Assembly: GCA_031841125.1 (NCBI GenBank)
Contig: CM063109.1
Span: forward strand, 29,071,538-29,135,537
Source of the DNA: Acanthococcus lagerstroemiae
Taxonomy: Eukaryota > Arthropoda > Insecta > Hemiptera > Eriococcidae
Reading direction: 5' to 3'
DNA: 64,000 nucleotides
In this document: piece by piece, positions 22,258 to 33,316 of the stretch
How the letters are laid out: every line of letters starts with the position of its first letter
How positions within the stretch are numbered: the first letter of the stretch is position 1
Notes under the pieces: model-generated
The model's input: only the letters and a program-made list of their open reading frames with translations
Database searches by the model: none
What the model was told of the DNA's origin: nothing
Translations under genes and position numbers: made by a program

Positions 22258-23144
22258 TGAGAGGTCACACAGCAGTGTGCTTCCCATGTTTTACCTAAAT
22301 CTGCCCTCCCTCTGCTGAGAACCCCCTCTCAGCGGATGGCCGATCGAAAATTCCAAATATTGCTGGGGCTGCTCAGTAATCTCACGATCCAGATAGATAG
22401 AGATACAGTCAGCCAAATCAAAAGACGGCCATCGAGTTAGCGACGTATAAATCAGGTAGTTAGGCAGGCGGGCGGATGGTAGATTCGTACAAATACAGGA
22501 TTTGGAGCAGCGGCGGAGAGTTCGTGACTCCACGGCTCCTTGTCTTTTCGACAAAGTTACAAAGGTATATTTGATTTTGGGCGTAGAATACAGGCAACTG
22601 GAGAAGCACTGGGTTCTGGATTTTGGCTCTCGACTATATTTTTTCCCATTGGAATTGGGAAGGAGACTATCTGATTATCTGAAATCCAGTCAGATTAGGG
22701 AACAAACAACCAGTTCGATAGACAGTCTATTATCCTATAAGGCGAACTGGTTGACAGCAAGAGAGACCGATCGAAAGTTAGGAAGTTTGCAGAAACTCAG
22801 AGAGGCGAAAAAAAGAACGGCTGGGAAACAGGAATACGAAAGAAAGTAGAAAAGTAGAAAGCAGAAAGAGAAGAAGGAATTCGGTGTGAAAAGAGCGAAA
22901 AATACGGAAAATGACTAAGGAACAAGCGGTGAGAAAAAATTACGAAATAATTGAGAGTTCAAGATTTGGTGTTTTAAACTTGAATTTCGCTTTCGAAATT
23001 AGCAAAATTATTTTGTGTACCATTTCCCTGACTTTTCGTCTTCTGACATGCAGTCCTACAAATACGTTAAGTTTTTCAAAATGAACATCATATTCATACC
23101 TAAACTGCCTTAAATCGAAGTGTTACAGAACTGTTTGCTATTCC
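22258..23144. other. No gene seen; one 115-codon frame judged chance
   Basis: The frame 22502-22849 (+) encodes an R/K/E/L-rich product without recognisable motifs. The 3' part (about 22800-22930) is purine-rich low complexity. No splice sites or element ends were identified. Confidence 0.4.
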
Positions 23145-23967
23145 CGAGGCCGGATTTAAGATTTCGTGGGCCTGAGGCCCAGGAAGATGTGGAGGCCCCA
23201 AAGGGTCAAGCAACCTCCCCCCCCCCAAAAAAAAACAACACAAAAAACTGAAGAAGTTCAAAATTACGAGTAAAAATAATTCGAAGTACACATAAAGTAT
23301 GAACAACATAATATCATTTTGTAATAACGACACTTTTCGCGATTTTTTAGCAAAATCTTTTATTACCGATTCGAACTCTATTTTTCGTAAAATATCGTTT
23401 TCAGTACTCATTAAGGCTAGAGTAGCCAAACGATTAGGGGACATGCTTGTTCTCAAAGGATTTTTGATGAATTTTATTTTTGGAAACGATCGTTCGCCCG
23501 TGCTGTTTGTGGTCATTATTGTATGATATATTCTTAACACTATCTCACAATTTGGAAAAGTGCTCTTCAAATTGAAACCGTTTTCTTTCTCACATATTAT
23601 GCGGTACAGGAAAGGTTCAAATGCCTCATCGGGCTTCTTGTCAAATTCTTTGACAAGGCTGCCCAACTGTTCCAGTTCGTTATCTAGAGTGGGTTCGAGA
23701 TCTTCCGAGTACCATTCAACCAGTTTCTTCGCGTGTTCTCCCAACTCGTCGGCTCCACTTTGGCTTACAGATTCCAAATTCGCTAAGAATCCTAATCGTT
23801 CGCGAACCTTGTCGTACGCGGCTATTCGTTCATCCAAAGCGTTCAACAAATTGTCTATGGCAGCACTTTTCCGACTTTCTTCCCTCTTGTATCAACAAGA
23901 AACATGACTAATTTGTGGAGGCCCGAGAGACCCTGAGCACCGTGGGCCTCCCCTAAATCCGGCCCTG
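23145..23967 (-). mobile_element. Internally deleted hAT element
   Basis: The right terminus, read inward, is CAGGGCCGGATTTAGGGG and the left terminus is CGAGGCCGGATTTAAG, so the TIRs match over the core GGCCGGATTTA. They are flanked by GCTATTCC (23137-23144) and ACTATTCA (23968-23975), an 8-bp duplication with six matches. Only the C-terminal part of a transposase remains inside, on the minus strand. At about 820 bp, against several kilobases for an autonomous hAT, it is a deletion derivative. Confidence 0.85.
23315..23849 (-). pseudogene. hAT transposase C-terminal dimerisation domain
   Basis: The first about 178 residues of a longer open frame match the hAT C-terminal (dimerisation) region. 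FPNCEIVLRIYHTIMTT leads into the hallmark GERSFPKIKFIKN and the following MSPNRLATLALMS, ending in IKDFAKKSRK. This order (S/G-ERSFSKLKxIKNxLRSxMxxxRLxxLxLLS) is typical of ZMYM/hAT-like transposases. An upstream acidic stretch (HAKKLVEWYSEDLEP) belongs to the same protein. The N-terminal zinc finger and RNase H-like catalytic core are absent, so no activity is possible. The frame runs on to 23100 through terminal repeat sequence, which I do not count as protein. Confidence 0.8.
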
Positions 23968-23975
23968 ACTATTCA

Positions 23976-25479
23976 CCCTACATTTTTTAAAGCGTTTTTA
24001 AGAGACTCCACAAACCGTCTGGTATCCTGTTTACATATTTTTAATTATCATGTTCGTACCTAACTAACCTTAACAAAGCAACAGAATTATCAAAACTGTT
24101 GCGCAACCAGTTCACTTTTTTTTGTATTTTTATAGAGCATATCCTTTCATGACCTACTTAATAAGGAAACATACTCGTTTGCGATCCCGTTTAAATTTTT
24201 TAAGATGGTGATAGGTGCCCCAGATTTCTTTCCAGGGGAGAGGAAATCCAGGGGAAACTCTTTCTTTTTCGGTAAAATAACATTTTTCTTGATGAGATAA
24301 TAGCTTTGTTGAAAATCCAACGAACCAATACCCCATTTGCTGCCCACTTGCGATGCCCATGTCAATGAGCATACTGAAACTTGGAAATATGATGGAAGTG
24401 TTAGCTACCCGTCAAAATTATATTTATCGTAATGCAGTTACTTTTTGGATGTGGCAAATATGTAGTTTAGTAGTATCCGTTTTTATCCCGGCAACCTGTT
24501 TTACACAGAACGGATGAAAACCCGCCTGCGGTTCAATATGTTTATAGATACGCACCGCAGAGGTCGCTGGTTGTGGAAAATATTACATTGGTCAGAATAC
24601 GTGGGAAACTGAATCCTGAATTTTCTTTGACCTGAGTAGTATTAAATCGAAATGTTCGGATCTGTTCTCACTTTGCCAAATTATTTCCATGATATCAAGA
24701 TGAAGATGTGTATGATTGCAACAACGCAGTCAGATAATTAAAATAACAGGCGCTTCAAATTCTTTTTAAAAAGTTGAATTTCGGTGCTTGTGGGACTGTT
24801 ATGCAGTTTGAACTCGGCACATTAATGTTCATTTCATTAATAAATTAAACATTCTCCATACAGTCGACTTTAACGCTGAAAAAATTATATATATTTTTTT
24901 TTTTGAATTCTCATATCTTTGCCCCTCCTAAGTTCTAAAGTAGGGCACTTACAATCACTAAATAATAGGGAAGTATACAGCAAGTCGATATGATACGCTT
25001 CCTGAAATATCAGACCAAAAATGAGATTGAGGGGAGGTCACAGAATGCAAAGTTCTAGCTCCCTTCTTGATTGTAGTGCGGGCATAATTTTTAGCTTGTA
25101 AGCTTTTCAGAAACCATACAATCACATCCTAAAAATTTGATTGCAAGGAAATTCACATGGGTGATCAAGTTTGGTTGGGAATTGAACGTTGCTGAATTTC
25201 AATAAAATTGATTGGTATGCGGCGGGAGAGGGGGCTGAGAAGTTTAGTGAGTCATTTGTCCCCCGCCGTACTTCACCAATTGCTATAGCTTATGTTTGTT
25301 TCATTTTTTATGTATGAAACAGTTGAGGAGATATACTGAAAAACTGAGTGTTGCAGAGGAGATGTCTAGCAAAATTGACCTAAAGTTCAGGTGGTTTAAC
25401 GTCTCTTCTTGTCCAGTATAACAACGATATGCGAGTCCGATATTAATCCTATTATTTTCAATTATTCAGTCTTGTCGAG
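23976..25479. other. Mostly unassigned
   Basis: At about 24225-24290 GGGGAAACTCTTTC followed by TTTTTCGGTAAAATAACA resembles the outer arm of the foldback-like element (19470-19515), perhaps a solo fragment. The rest is AT-rich and shows no exon, RNA gene or element end. Confidence 0.35.
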
Positions 25480-25610
25480 ATTAATCGATAATATTCGATT
25501 AATTGTGTTAATCATTTTTGACTGATCGATTTTTTCTTGTTAATTGGTCATTCAGGTTACTAGACAGTATTTGATTAATCGATTACTTTTGATTCATAAA
25601 TTGCTGCCGT
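25480..25610. repeat. Left arm of a diverged inverted repeat
   Basis: Rich in AATCGATTA. The stretch TTTTGACTGATCGATTTTTT..TTGTTAATTGG.CATTCAG is matched by the reverse complement of about 27575-27720. The two arms bracket about 2 kb that contain a LINE fragment and a long palindrome. The motif is simple, so the pairing could be two related simple-sequence tracts. Confidence 0.35.
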
Positions 25611-25691
25611 TTTGTTGTGAGAAGAAATGACGGAAGAGCGGGGGAGAGAAGGATATTATTTATTTATTCAAAATTTAATAGTATACCATTG

Positions 25692-26480
25692 GGAGAGCGT
25701 ATGGCGATGCACGCATGCAGGGTGTCTACAAAGTCAGGAAGTCAGGGAAAGGCAGTATTTTTCAAGGTAGGTCTGACAGTCAGGAAAACGTCAGGAAATT
25801 TCGAGAAATTTATTGAAGGATTGGGAAAAAATTAGTTAATTACCGTCCAGTAAAAGATTCGGTAGGAAATCTCACAGCTTCTTCAAATACAAGAAGAAGA
25901 GATCAGGAATGAGTCAGGAAAATATTTTTTGAAGAGTCTGTAAAGTTGGCCCCAAACACCGCACCTCCTGGCACATTTCGCCTCTCCTTGTTTCGGGTTT
26001 GCGCTGTCTTGCTACGGCCACTATGGGACACCTTGCTGGTCGAGGAAACACTCAGCTACCATTAACCAGTGATTCAGGTGCCTTACAACCGAACTATGCT
26101 TCTTTCCTTCACCTCCTACCTCCTCGTTTTGGTACGTGTGGCGACGCAGGAAAGGGCCGATGGCAGAGTGAACCCTGCCGGGGGGCTGCAGCAGGTCTGG
26201 GATGGTATAGAGTCGTTTTGCCGAGTGTGCGCTGAGCTTTGTTCGTCGGTTCTCTGCCTCGGCCATTCCGGCTCCATCTTATTCTTCATGATGGTCGAGA
26301 CAAAGACCGACATCCACTTCTAGTCTTCAGCATTTCCGGAACGAAGGTGTTCGGCGGGAGACGATCGATCACGCCGTCATCGGTGTCGCTGTCATTGCCG
26401 GGATTGATCATTCTTTCCATCCCGCACCTCTCCTGCTTCCAGACCTCACACTCGAACAGGGTGTGCTAGGGGCTGTGCTG
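25692..26480 (-). pseudogene. R1/I-like LINE 3' end
   Basis: The reverse complement encodes HTLFECEVWKQERC, a DDGVIDRLPPNTFVPEML segment and a final frame-shifted SRP..MKNKMEPEWPRQR tail, the C-terminal zinc-knuckle and tail region of R1/I-like LINEs. The 3' UTR follows and ends at the family tag, seen on the plus strand as GCGTATGGCGATGCACGCATG (25697-25717). A MITE (25718-about 25940) interrupts the 3' UTR just inside that tag. Stops and frameshifts make it non-functional. The copy is 5'-truncated to under 0.8 kb. Confidence 0.75.
25718..25940. mobile_element. CAGGGTGTCTAC-type MITE inserted in a LINE 3' UTR
   Basis: It starts CAGGGTGTCTAC followed by AAAGTCAGGAAGTCAGGG, a pattern shared with elements at 39325-39670 and 47683-48165. 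The LINE 3' UTR is continuous on both sides (tag CACGCATG, then AAAGTTGGCCCC and ACACCGCACC), which locates the insert. The right terminus is decayed and no clean target duplication is left. Confidence 0.6.
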
Positions 26481-26573
26481 ATATATAAGAAATGATAGTA
26501 AATGTAAATTTATGAACTCATTTATATCGATTAATCGGATTTTTTTTTTTTAATTTATTATAATTTTATTTTC

Positions 26574-27140
26574 CTAAAAAGGTTCCACTTTTGAGGTATT
26601 AGTTTGAGATATATAGCAAATTTTCAAAAATATGGTCCAAAATATAGATTTTGAAATTTTTAGTTTTTCGGATAGAGTGAACCAAACCATGTTCTTTCGA
26701 AAGCCAGTAAGTTAATTTCATATTTGAAAAAAAAAAGTCATTTTGTACTTAATGTTGAATAAAAACTATGATTTTGTAACATGTCTTCAAAATAAAGAAC
26801 AAATTTTGCCACCAATCAATGAATTGAGGTTTGAGACCACCAGGTAATACTAGATGAAATTTGTGATCGATTGAGACCTCGCGGAGCCCTCAAAATGCAA
26901 AATTTGCTGAGTTATTTGTATTTAAAGTTGAAATTTCATGTTATTTTTATAAGAAAAACTTTGAACGCGTTTTTCTCAAAACTCTGTTTTTTTTTAAATT
27001 AAAGTTTTAACTTCAAATGCGAATAGCTCAGCACATTTTGCACTTACAAAGCTCCGCGAGGTCTCAGTCGATCAGAAATTTCATTTAGTACTAACAGGTG
27101 GTTTTAATTTAATACCTCAAAAGTAGGGCCTTAATAGAAA
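26574..27140. repeat. Long palindrome / hairpin-forming repeat
   Basis: The inner arms (about 26826-26945 and 26990-27118) pair over roughly 120 bases. For example, TGAGACCTCGCGGAGC on the left equals the reverse complement of GCTCCGCGAGGTCTCA on the right, and TGCAAAAT.TGCTGAG is also shared. The outer ends ACTTTTGAGGTATTA and TAATACCTCAAAAGT are perfect inverted repeats. The left arm carries about 200 extra bases not matched on the right. No transposase frame. It could be a MITE or foldback fragment and, if transcribed, would form a long double-stranded hairpin. Confidence 0.75.
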
Positions 27141-28323
27141 AACGTACACATTTTTATTTTCTTAATATTTTATTCATTTTTTAATCTGAAAAAATACTTT
27201 ATTTTTTGTCAGTAGAAATACATATTGTATTTTTAAATTAGTTTCACTTCTAACGAAATATTTTTGTCGCACGAATAAACATTTAGGGTGCGTCCGGAAT
27301 AAAAACGGCAAGGCCTGGGTAACCCTGAGAGTCTAGTTATTACACTCGGGGAACTTCCTAGAGTGAAAATGAACCTTGTTACACCACTCTAGACATTGTT
27401 AAAAAGATTGCTACCCTAGTCAGTCCCCCGATTGATTCTGAACGATTTAACCCATTCGACCAGGTACATGAAATTCTTCATCTGAACGACATTCTTTTAC
27501 TCGGGGGTGCGCCCGGACGTTTATTTTGAATACACTCCTGGAAGTAACTTTCAGAAACAGTATCGTCAGTCTGTAGCAACCGATTCACCGAAAGTAATCG
27601 ATTAAGCAGGAAATGTGGATTCGGCTGAATAGCCAATTAACAAAGATTAGCTAATCAAAAATAATCGATTGATCTGGAGTAATTGGTTCGTTAGAAATTA
27701 TCCATTAATTTCTTTGGAAGATCGGTAATTTTGAAGTTGGGTTCTGGTGTAGAAATGCACCCCCGCCCCCCGTGTGCTACTCATTGTTAAATCTACACAT
27801 GCAAGACTTAGAAACATTCTTTTAGATCAATGGTCATGACCATCTAGATTCTTACATTTCGGTATATTGACGGACGACATCATAATATCTGCCAGTCAAT
27901 TTCTCAGAATATTCAGCATCGCGATTTTGCAGCTCGGTAGAATTATTTTAATCATTTTAATGAACGTTCCGAAAGTTTGGTATCGTATACTGTAATAAAA
28001 ATCAGAACCGTAAAAAAAAGTTTCTTGCACGAAATAGATATAGGACTTGAGTTACAGTGCAGGAAGTCCTGAAATTCGCGGTTGATAGTTTTTCTTTTCT
28101 GTTCTGGTTAGTATTATGCCGGACGTGGCATCTGGGGGAAAAAGAAAAGAGACAGAAAGTCTACTCCGATTTCCTTCTTGTATTTTTCTTTTTTATTTCT
28201 TTTTAATTAAAAACCTTTCGAACTAGCGCGAAGTTTTTTTTTCGTCTTTCCAACTGTGTTATCCTATTGCTTCAGTGGTGATGATAATAAAATTTAAATT
28301 GACCAGCTGACGTAGAACTTTTT
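27141..28323. other. No gene seen; GGGTGCGYCCGGA occurs twice
   Basis: GGGTGCGTCCGGA (about 27288) and GGGTGCGCCCGGA (about 27505) are direct repeats about 220 bases apart, enclosing CCTAGAGTG and CACTCTAG, which can pair. This could be a small decayed element. The rest is unassigned AT-rich DNA. Confidence 0.35.
27575..27720. repeat. Right arm of a diverged inverted repeat
   Basis: Partner of 25480-25610: on the reverse complement it reads TCGATTATTTTTGATTAGC..TTTGTTAATTGG.TATTCAG. No target duplication was found outside the arms. Confidence 0.35.
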
Positions 28324-28442
28324 TGACGTCAGTGGTGTACGCGGTCCCGCGCGCGCCGCGACGCAAAGGTTACCCTGCGGACGTGTGTAGGACGATCCGA
28401 AAGTGGAAAGTGCAAAGTGGTGCGAAAAATGAACGAAATCGA
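28324..28442 (+). promoter_or_regulatory. Possible CpG-rich promoter and first exon
   Basis: A short GC- and CpG-rich island in AT-rich surroundings begins with TGACGTCA, a full CRE palindrome, at 28324. A 5' UTR-like stretch leads to ATGAACGAAATCGA (28429-28442), directly followed by the donor-like GTAGGT. This is the only place in the window with the look of an arthropod housekeeping transcription start. The next plausible exon is 30596-30638, whose length keeps the joined frame open. All of this is inference from composition and splice-site consensus; no product was recognised. Confidence 0.3.
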
Positions 28443-28449
28443 GTAGGTA

Positions 28450-29470
28450 CTGCATTTTGAATGGGGGTTATTTTTTGTTTTTTCGCGATACCTATTCTAT
28501 TCTTTCATCAGATTATATTGTAGCCTTTCGTTACCGTTTTTCGCGTGTCTTCGAAAAATAAGCGAAGTACTAATTTATTATTAGGGTGAAAGCGTCAGAA
28601 CGTGCGGGGGTGTAAATTACAGGGTTTTCTCGGTGTCGCTTTACACGTTGACACTGGACTCGGGTATTTTCGCAACTATACGATGATTCGTAACTCGAGC
28701 CGTATGTGTTGGAAATGCTGTTGCCATTCAATTTTTCATTTCCTGAACGAGGTTTTGTGTTATTGAAAGAACATTGAGCTGTCAGATCTCTAACTTTGAC
28801 GAAAAGCATGCCTCGTGTGCCGAGACATTGAAGGGCTCGGTGCAAGAATTGGTTTAATCCATTTTCTTTGGAGTGAACTGTGTTAACCGCTATCTGGTCA
28901 GCTGTGGTTTAACATAGTTTGTTAATAGAAGAGAATTAACTGAACCACGTCTTATCATGAGACCTTCAATTGAATGTTTGGTAGTAAAACACTTTTTTGT
29001 CAGCTGCAATTACTTGAGAGTTAATAAGCGAGAAAATGACTTCTTTTTCATTTGGCCCGTTAGCACCTTATTTTTCCAACTTGGTCAGAGAAAACCTTTT
29101 AAGTCTTTGGGAGGCGGGGGTGATTGGCTTGAACTGTAAGGCTTCCCTAGTCTTGTATTCCAAGATGGAAGTAGTCTATCTTGTGATGTTGAAGCTAACT
29201 TAACATAGTATAACAAGTGGTATATCTCGAAAAATTGAAAAGACAACTTCGTCAATAAACTGGGAAGAGTACGTACATAATGTTAATTTGTATAAGATAT
29301 TTTTGAGTGCTAGAATGTTAAATCTTTCGAAAATGTATCTTGAGAAGTATTGAAAAAGAATCCCTGGTTATCCTTTCTTTTTTCGAGGGATTTACTTCGT
29401 TAGTTATTGCATGTTTCTTGAGAAACTTATTAAATGGCGTTTATTTCAGTTTTGTATCTTGCAGAAATCC
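28450..29470. other. No gene seen
   Basis: Would be intron if the promoter call at 28324 is right. No coding frame or element end was recognised. Confidence 0.35.
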
Positions 29471-29479
29471 AATGATGCT

Positions 29480-30260
29480 CAACAGGGTAGAAAGAAAATA
29501 GGTGCATTTTTTAATTTTGATGATGAAGCTGACTGAAATGTTGCACTGCATACTGTTAAGGCTCTTTCAGACTTACTGAAACATCTTCAAATGGTTTTTA
29601 GGCTTGAGGAGGACTCTTTCAAGATTCTCCTAAATATATTTAAAACTCACTATTCTGGACTACTTTGCAGCTGTATCAGGCTTCATTAAAACTTGTTTGG
29701 ACGTGCCAAACATGTTGAAAACTCATAAAAACTCTTCAAGACTTCTAAACTCGTTACCTTTCAAGACCTGTTTGAGATTAACACTCGTGCATTTGAGCTC
29801 AAGGCTCCCTGAAACGCTTCAAGGCTTTTTCAAATTTTCCTGAAATTTCATTTTAAGACTATTCCTGATACATATATTAATGATCTATACGTTCCGGCTA
29901 GTTTGAGATTCATTCAACGCATTTACAGACTTAATTTTTGAGACGACTCAAGCGGTCTTGAGGACTATGTTTCGGTAGCTAAAAGTCTCAAATAGTTACG
30001 TACGTTCTTCTGAAGAGTTTTATGCTTTAAAAAGTTTTATTGTGTCTCAAATCTTTGTAAAATAGTCTTTAGATGTCTTACAATTACTGAAAAGTCTCTA
30101 AGAATTTCGAAGATCTGAAGGTTTCCAGAGACGCATACAGACTTTGAAAAATGCCTGGAAGATTCTTGAAAGTTTGAAAATGTCGGGGAAGAGTTTTGAA
30201 GATTTTCTATCGAGCCTGGAAGAATTCTAAATATTTTTCAAGCCTCAAATTTTCAGCTAT
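29480..30260. repeat. Degenerate CTTCAAGACT-type repeats
   Basis: Motifs such as CTCTTCAAGACTT, CTTTCAAGACC, CTTTCAAGATTCTCC and CTTCAAGGC recur irregularly to about 29850. From about 29950 the opposite orientation dominates (GGTCTTGAGGACT, GAAGAGTTTT, GAAGATTTT). The vocabulary is like the GAGTCT-rich repeats at 6640-7390. Unit length could not be fixed. Confidence 0.35.
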
Positions 30261-30595
30261 TTGGGAAAAAACCGACATTAATGTTTTCCTGTAAAATTAT
30301 TTTTATAGCAACTCTTTAGTGGAGTGCATCGTAAGAATTCAATTTTTTTTCTTTTTCGTTTTACTCAGATGTGCAAAAATGAACGAGATTCGAGATATCG
30401 AATTCGTATAGTCCCTTCAATTACAAACAATACAATACATCCGCATAACTAATTTTAGTGCTGTGAAATTTATCTATTTGGGAAAAAATTATTAAAAAAT
30501 ATTTAGTTTTGGAAAGAAGGAATGAACGAAAAAGGGAATTATTCAAGATTGGAAGGGGGATATAAATGATTATATGACGTGAATTTGTTTTCCAG

Positions 30596-30638
30596 GACCT
30601 CGATCACCAAATCACCATGCACCGCCCCGATGGAAAAA
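30596..30638 (+). CDS. Candidate 43-nt exon
   Basis: It follows GAATTTGTTTTCCAG and precedes GTAAAAAA, fair acceptor and donor sites. The 43 bases are CG-richer than the flanks. Joined to the candidate first exon at 28429-28442 the total is 57 bases, a whole number of codons without a stop. No protein family was recognised, and short exons called this way are often false. Confidence 0.2.
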
Positions 30639-31301
30639 GTAAAAAAAATGACAAAAGGAAAATTAAAAAGAAAAAAATACATAGGAAAAGTGAAAGCCTC
30701 AAAACAGCGGACGCTCCTTGTCCCCATACCCCCCCCCAGTCAGACAGCCTTACAGCGGCAATAGACCTGACTACCCTACTGTTCCAAAAATGGACGATTG
30801 TTTTTGGGATTTGTCACGAAATTCGAGTACATCCATTTGCAGACGAAGATTTTCAGTTCTGTTGTATCAGGATGTCGACCGGACATTGAAGTCATCTAAA
30901 GTTACCCATTTATTTTGAAAAGAGGTTATCTGAGTCATCTAAAGTCATTTTTTCCGCTTTAGGTCATCGAAAATATTTTTACTCTCTTAAGTAGTTGGAA
31001 AAAACTTCCGAAATAACATAAGTTTATTGTAGAGACATCAGCGAATGAGTAAATAGTCAGCGAGTATAATAAAATAGAAAGAAATATAGGAGCGATGTTT
31101 CTTAAATGCAACATAAAGTAGGGAAGCAACAGAAAAGTAAGCAATCGGAGCGAGCAAAAATTTTTTGAGGTTACTAAAAAATTAGGTGCAGGTCATCTAA
31201 AATCATGGTTTTTTTTTTTACTTATCAATTCTAGCAAACACCTTGTAAGTGCATTGTGCTATTGAATGTGACATATTAAGATACTGATCTGAAATTGAGA
31301 A
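30639..31301. other. No gene seen
   Basis: A-rich at its start, then AT-rich with AAAGTCATCTAAAG-like short repeats (about 30890-30965, 31190). No exon or element end. Confidence 0.35.
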
Positions 31302-31309
31302 TTAGAGGT

Positions 31310-31624
31310 CAGGGACGAAAATAAGGAGAGGCACGGAGGGCAGCTTGCCTCCGCTGGAGTTGATAATTTTAGTAGATGGATCAAAAATTGGAAAAGTACA
31401 AGTCACAATTTTTTTTAAAAATACAAACAAATTTTGATATTGAAGAATTTTGGCTTGAGTTAGTTGGTTCAAAAGTTGAGAAAAGCCAACAAAAGGTATT
31501 TTTTTTATTTTTTATTTTTGCTAGTACAAACACATTTTGATACTTGGGAATTCTGACTGGAGTCAGTTGGGAATTTAATACCTTTTGAACCTCCAGAAAA
31601 AACTCTTCGCTCGCTACGTCCCTA
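31310..31624. mobile_element. hAT-like MITE with perfect 8-bp target duplication
   Basis: It begins CAGGGACG and ends CGTCCCTA, a TIR with the last base mutated. TTAGAGGT flanks it on both sides (31302-31309 and 31625-31632), a perfect 8-bp duplication. GGAGGGCAGCTTGCCTCC lies near the left end and CTCTTCGCTCGCTACGTCC at the right. A diverged, inverted second copy lies at 33111-33316. No transposase frame. Confidence 0.85.
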
Positions 31625-31632
31625 TTAGAGGT

Positions 31633-33110
31633 CGATGAATTCACGAAATTGGTGATGCATGATTTGCTTAGTCATTTGAATAGCTGAAAAGGATCAATGA
31701 TGTATCTAGAAAGATCTTTTTAACAAAAGTAGTCTTGGATCATGATACTTGTCCTCTTTTTTCTCCTTAGATGATAATGTTATCTATTTTGGTGATCAGC
31801 ATGCCCTCAGATTATGATCTAGATCTTCATATCACTAAAAAATCAGGTCAGAATCACAAGTATTAAGAATATCAAAAATTCATAATCTACTCGTAAGATT
31901 TAGATTAGGATCTTTTTGATTTTCAAGTTGAGCGATTCTGCTCATTCTTTTGAAGACATAGGGTGAAGCTATAATATTATTATTACTTCTTTAGTTCTTC
32001 AAAATGAGCAACTAGATTTTAATACGAAGTAAAGTAGAAAGATCGAGAGCGTTCATTGGCTGAATTTTCTTTCAATCACGCGTACGTTTCGGTGCTTTAA
32101 TTCAAGAGTAAGCAGAAAGAATCGGGAACAGGAGCCGGAGCTCGGAACCCTAGAGCCGATTAATTTTTAAGGGAGCCGGAGCTGGAATCCAGAAAATTAA
32201 TTTGCCATAACCTAAGAGAGAGTCCGGAAAAATTATTTGCTGAAACCGGAACCAATTTCAAAGTTGTACCGGAGCTAAAATCAGAAAGGGCTAATTTCTG
32301 ACTCTGACTGAGTCTCCGACTGTGACTCCGGCCCTTCAATCTCCGCCTTTCTTCTTCATCACCTTTCGTACCTTTTCATTCCGCCCTGAAATGAAGAGTA
32401 ACCGAGTTGGAGCAAAAACCTCATTTTGGTGGAACCCGAGTAATAAGCAATTTTTGTCTGAGCTGCAGCGACAGCCGGAGTCCACTGAAATTATTTATCG
32501 AAATTGAAGTCTGGAAAGAATGATTCATTTTAATCGGAACTAAATTAAAATTCGCTTGACTGCTAGAGGCTAGAGGCATCAGGTTGGAGCGACTCCGTTT
32601 CTGATAGCGGCTTCGATTTTGATGGCGGCTAGTTTAAAGCAAAACAGAACAAAAAAACTATTGTAGTTTGAAATTGATAAATTTTCCGTGACCTCTTCAA
32701 TTCACGCAAGAAAAAAAATATTGCACCTACAATTTAAAAAAAAAGTAGCATTGAGCGGCAGTGTGCTGTCTAAATTATTCCGAAACACCCTGTGTAGCCG
32801 ACGTTTCCATTATCTCTGTTGAGTGCCTTTTTGCTTTCTTGTGTACGCTTTTGCCCTCCTTCCGTTCCTTTCAGTTACCTGAAATGGAACTGGGAACAGT
32901 ATTCCTGATCTACCTCTCTCATTCAGTGAGAAAATTTTGAAAATTCGATATGGTCCTATTCGCTGGTGAGAAGGGGCAAACTAATGTCGTGGAACTGAGC
33001 GACTACCCTTAACCTTCGATTGCTTCTGATGTGAAATCATTATTGAACGACAGTATTATTTTTTGAATTCTTTGGTACAGTTTTCACAGTTGTATTTTGA
33101 CAAGGACGTT
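31633..33110. other. No gene seen; CCGGAGC-rich stretch
   Basis: From about 32129 to 32620 short motifs such as GAGCCGGAGCT, ACCGGAGCT, CAGCCGGAGTCC and TGACTCCGG recur, perhaps the interior of a decayed MITE of the type with GGAGCC subterminal repeats; ends could not be fixed. The remainder is AT-rich and unassigned. Confidence 0.35.
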
Positions 33111-33316
33111 CAGGGATGTAGCGAAGAGTTTTTTCTGGTCCCAATTCTCAAAATTCCCAAGTATCAATCAAAATATGTTTGTATTGGTTGAAAAAAAAAT
33201 CCCCGTTTGATTTATTGGATTTTTCCAACTTCTGATCTGCCTACTAAAATTTCCAAATTCTGGCGGAGGCTTGGAGGGCAGGCTGCCTCCCTCGTGCCCC
33301 CTATTTTCGTTGATGA
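33111..33316. mobile_element. Second copy of the 31310 MITE family, inverted
   Basis: CAGGGATGTAGCGAAGAGTT at 33111 corresponds to the reverse complement of the right end of the 31310 element. GGAGGGCAGGCTGCCTCC and CCCCCTATTTTCGT near 33300 correspond to its left end. It is shorter through internal deletion, and its outer right terminus has decayed. No target duplication is evident. Confidence 0.65.

Noticed and set aside
23100..23314. Continuation of the hAT transposase frame to the left
   Set aside because: The residues become F/L-rich and then G/P-rich where the frame enters terminal repeat sequence, so the frame is open by chance beyond the conserved domain.
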